Positions 14,980 through 15,515 of a DNA stretch of 15,515 nt are shown one piece after another (the stretch's first letter is position 1; each line of letters starts with the position of its first letter). The DNA is taken from positions 1 through 15,515 of the forward strand of contig CAKVFO010000080.1 of assembly GCA_934746785.1 (NCBI GenBank). The letters are read 5' to 3'. The notes under the pieces are model-generated. The model saw only the letters and a list, made by a program, of their open reading frames with translations. It searched no databases and was not told the DNA's origin. A program made the translations under genes and the position numbers. The stretch is from an uncultured Clostridium sp. (lineage in GTDB: Bacteria; Bacillota; Clostridia; Clostridiales; Clostridiaceae).

Positions 14980-15515
14980 TTAATAATAACAAATTACAGG
15001 AGTTCCTGAATCTATATTATTGTAGATTTTTTGAGCTAGACTATAAGGACAATTTACACAGCCATGAGACCCGCTATAACTATAAATATTTCCACCAAAG
15101 GAACTTCTCCAAGAAGCATCATGCATTCCAATACCTCCATTAAAAGGCATCCAATAGTTTACTGGTGTTGCATAATTATCTCCCCTTAAGATAGCATTTG
15201 TTTCTTTGTATAAAAGAAAATATACACCAGCTGGAGTTCCATTACCTGCACTTGTATTACCAGTTACTACTGCGCCATCAGTAATAAGCTCTCCATTTTT
15301 ATAAAACCATAAATGCTGTCCTCCAATACTTACTTCAACATAAGTATTACCAATTTCATTGCCTTCATGACTTATGGCTTTTTGAGAATAAATTGGCTCT
15401 CTATCAACTGTCTCTCCTGCCTTTATAGTTTTTATAATATCTTCTTTCTCTTTTTCTTTATTTATCTTAAAACCATAGTCTCCACCTTCAACTGTAATTT
15501 CAGATCCTCTAGTTG
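14980..15515 (-). CDS. L,D-transpeptidase (YkuD), 5' end cut by window
   Basis: This is the C-terminal 178 codons of a second L,D-transpeptidase, running off the right edge and ending at TAA (14980-14982). It contains the end of a PG_binding_4-type region (VEGGDYGFKI, EPIYSQKAIS) and a full YkuD domain: GNTYVEVSIGGQHLWFYKNG, the catalytic His in GIGMHDA, and SHGCVNCP with the nucleophile Cys (SHGC codons at 15058-15069). It is clearly a paralogue of the gene immediately downstream, sharing NTYVEV, YWMPFNGGIG and SGTP-ICY. The two differ enough that duplication is not recent. The membrane anchor expected from the paralogue lies outside the window. Confidence 0.93.
   Translation of the reverse strand, partial: TRGSEITVEGGDYGFKINKEKEKEDIIKTIKAGETVDREPIYSQKAISHEGNEIGNTYVEVSIGGQHLWFYKNGELITDGAVVTGNTSAGNGTPAGVYFLLYKETNAILRGDNYATPVNYWMPFNGGIGMHDASWRSSFGGNIYSYSGSHGCVNCPYSLAQKIYNNIDSGTPVICYY

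Noticed and set aside
1..15515. CRISPR arrays, tRNA or rRNA genes, insertion sequences, phage attachment sites
   Set aside because: I saw no spaced direct repeats, no tRNA-like cloverleaf sequence, no transposase motifs and no terminal inverted repeats anywhere in the window.

Overview
The window is very AT-rich, uses TTG and GTG starts beside strong AAGGAGG-type ribosome binding sites, and has short intergenic gaps. With its gene content (EssC, WXG100, DUF600, YkuD/PG_binding_4), this points to a low-GC Firmicute, most likely Clostridium sensu stricto. The species cannot be fixed from the sequence. Every gene I can support lies on the minus strand, so the window reads from right to left.

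Right end (about 13200-15515): two tandem paralogous L,D-transpeptidases (YkuD domain, SHGC catalytic motif). The first is cut by the window edge and the second is complete. Each has its own rho-independent terminator, so they are separate from the operon that follows.

Centre (about 4593-13185): a streamlined Firmicutes type VII secretion (T7SSb) locus. An extended -10 promoter at 13157-13185 precedes two DUF6382-like/FHA proteins, a CpaE/MinD-like ATPase with a pseudo-receiver domain, a YukD/EsaB ubiquitin-like protein and a 1516-residue EssC motor. A WXG100 (EsxA-like) gene follows with its own extended -10 promoter and a strong terminator, which would allow it to be made in excess of the machine. 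I see no EsaA, EssA or EssB/YukC. The two FHA proteins occupy the place where an EssB-like component would be expected.

Left-centre (about 1712-4515): an effector/immunity module in decay. A polymorphic toxin (helical leader, pretoxin domain, Endonuclea_NS_2-type nuclease tip) is broken by two in-frame TAG codons and one frameshift, and by an apparent in-frame deletion of its active-site segment. Its DUF600/YezG-type immunity gene carries one in-frame TGA. After a terminator lies a second toxin tip with no start or N-terminus (GHH/HNH family), broken by a one-base frameshift.

Left end (1-1698): the 5' part of a type I restriction HsdR gene whose normal N-terminus is missing. It begins in a short segment that has a ribosome binding site and ATG, then an in-frame TGA. 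The segment sits where an immunity gene for the GHH toxin would be expected, which suggests a recombination junction.

Working model: the FHA proteins, CpaE-like ATPase and YukD assemble with or regulate EssC. EssC exports the WXG100 protein and, in the ancestor, the nuclease effector. In this strain the machine looks intact while its linked cargo is degenerating. Everything was read by eye from the sequence; no database search was run.
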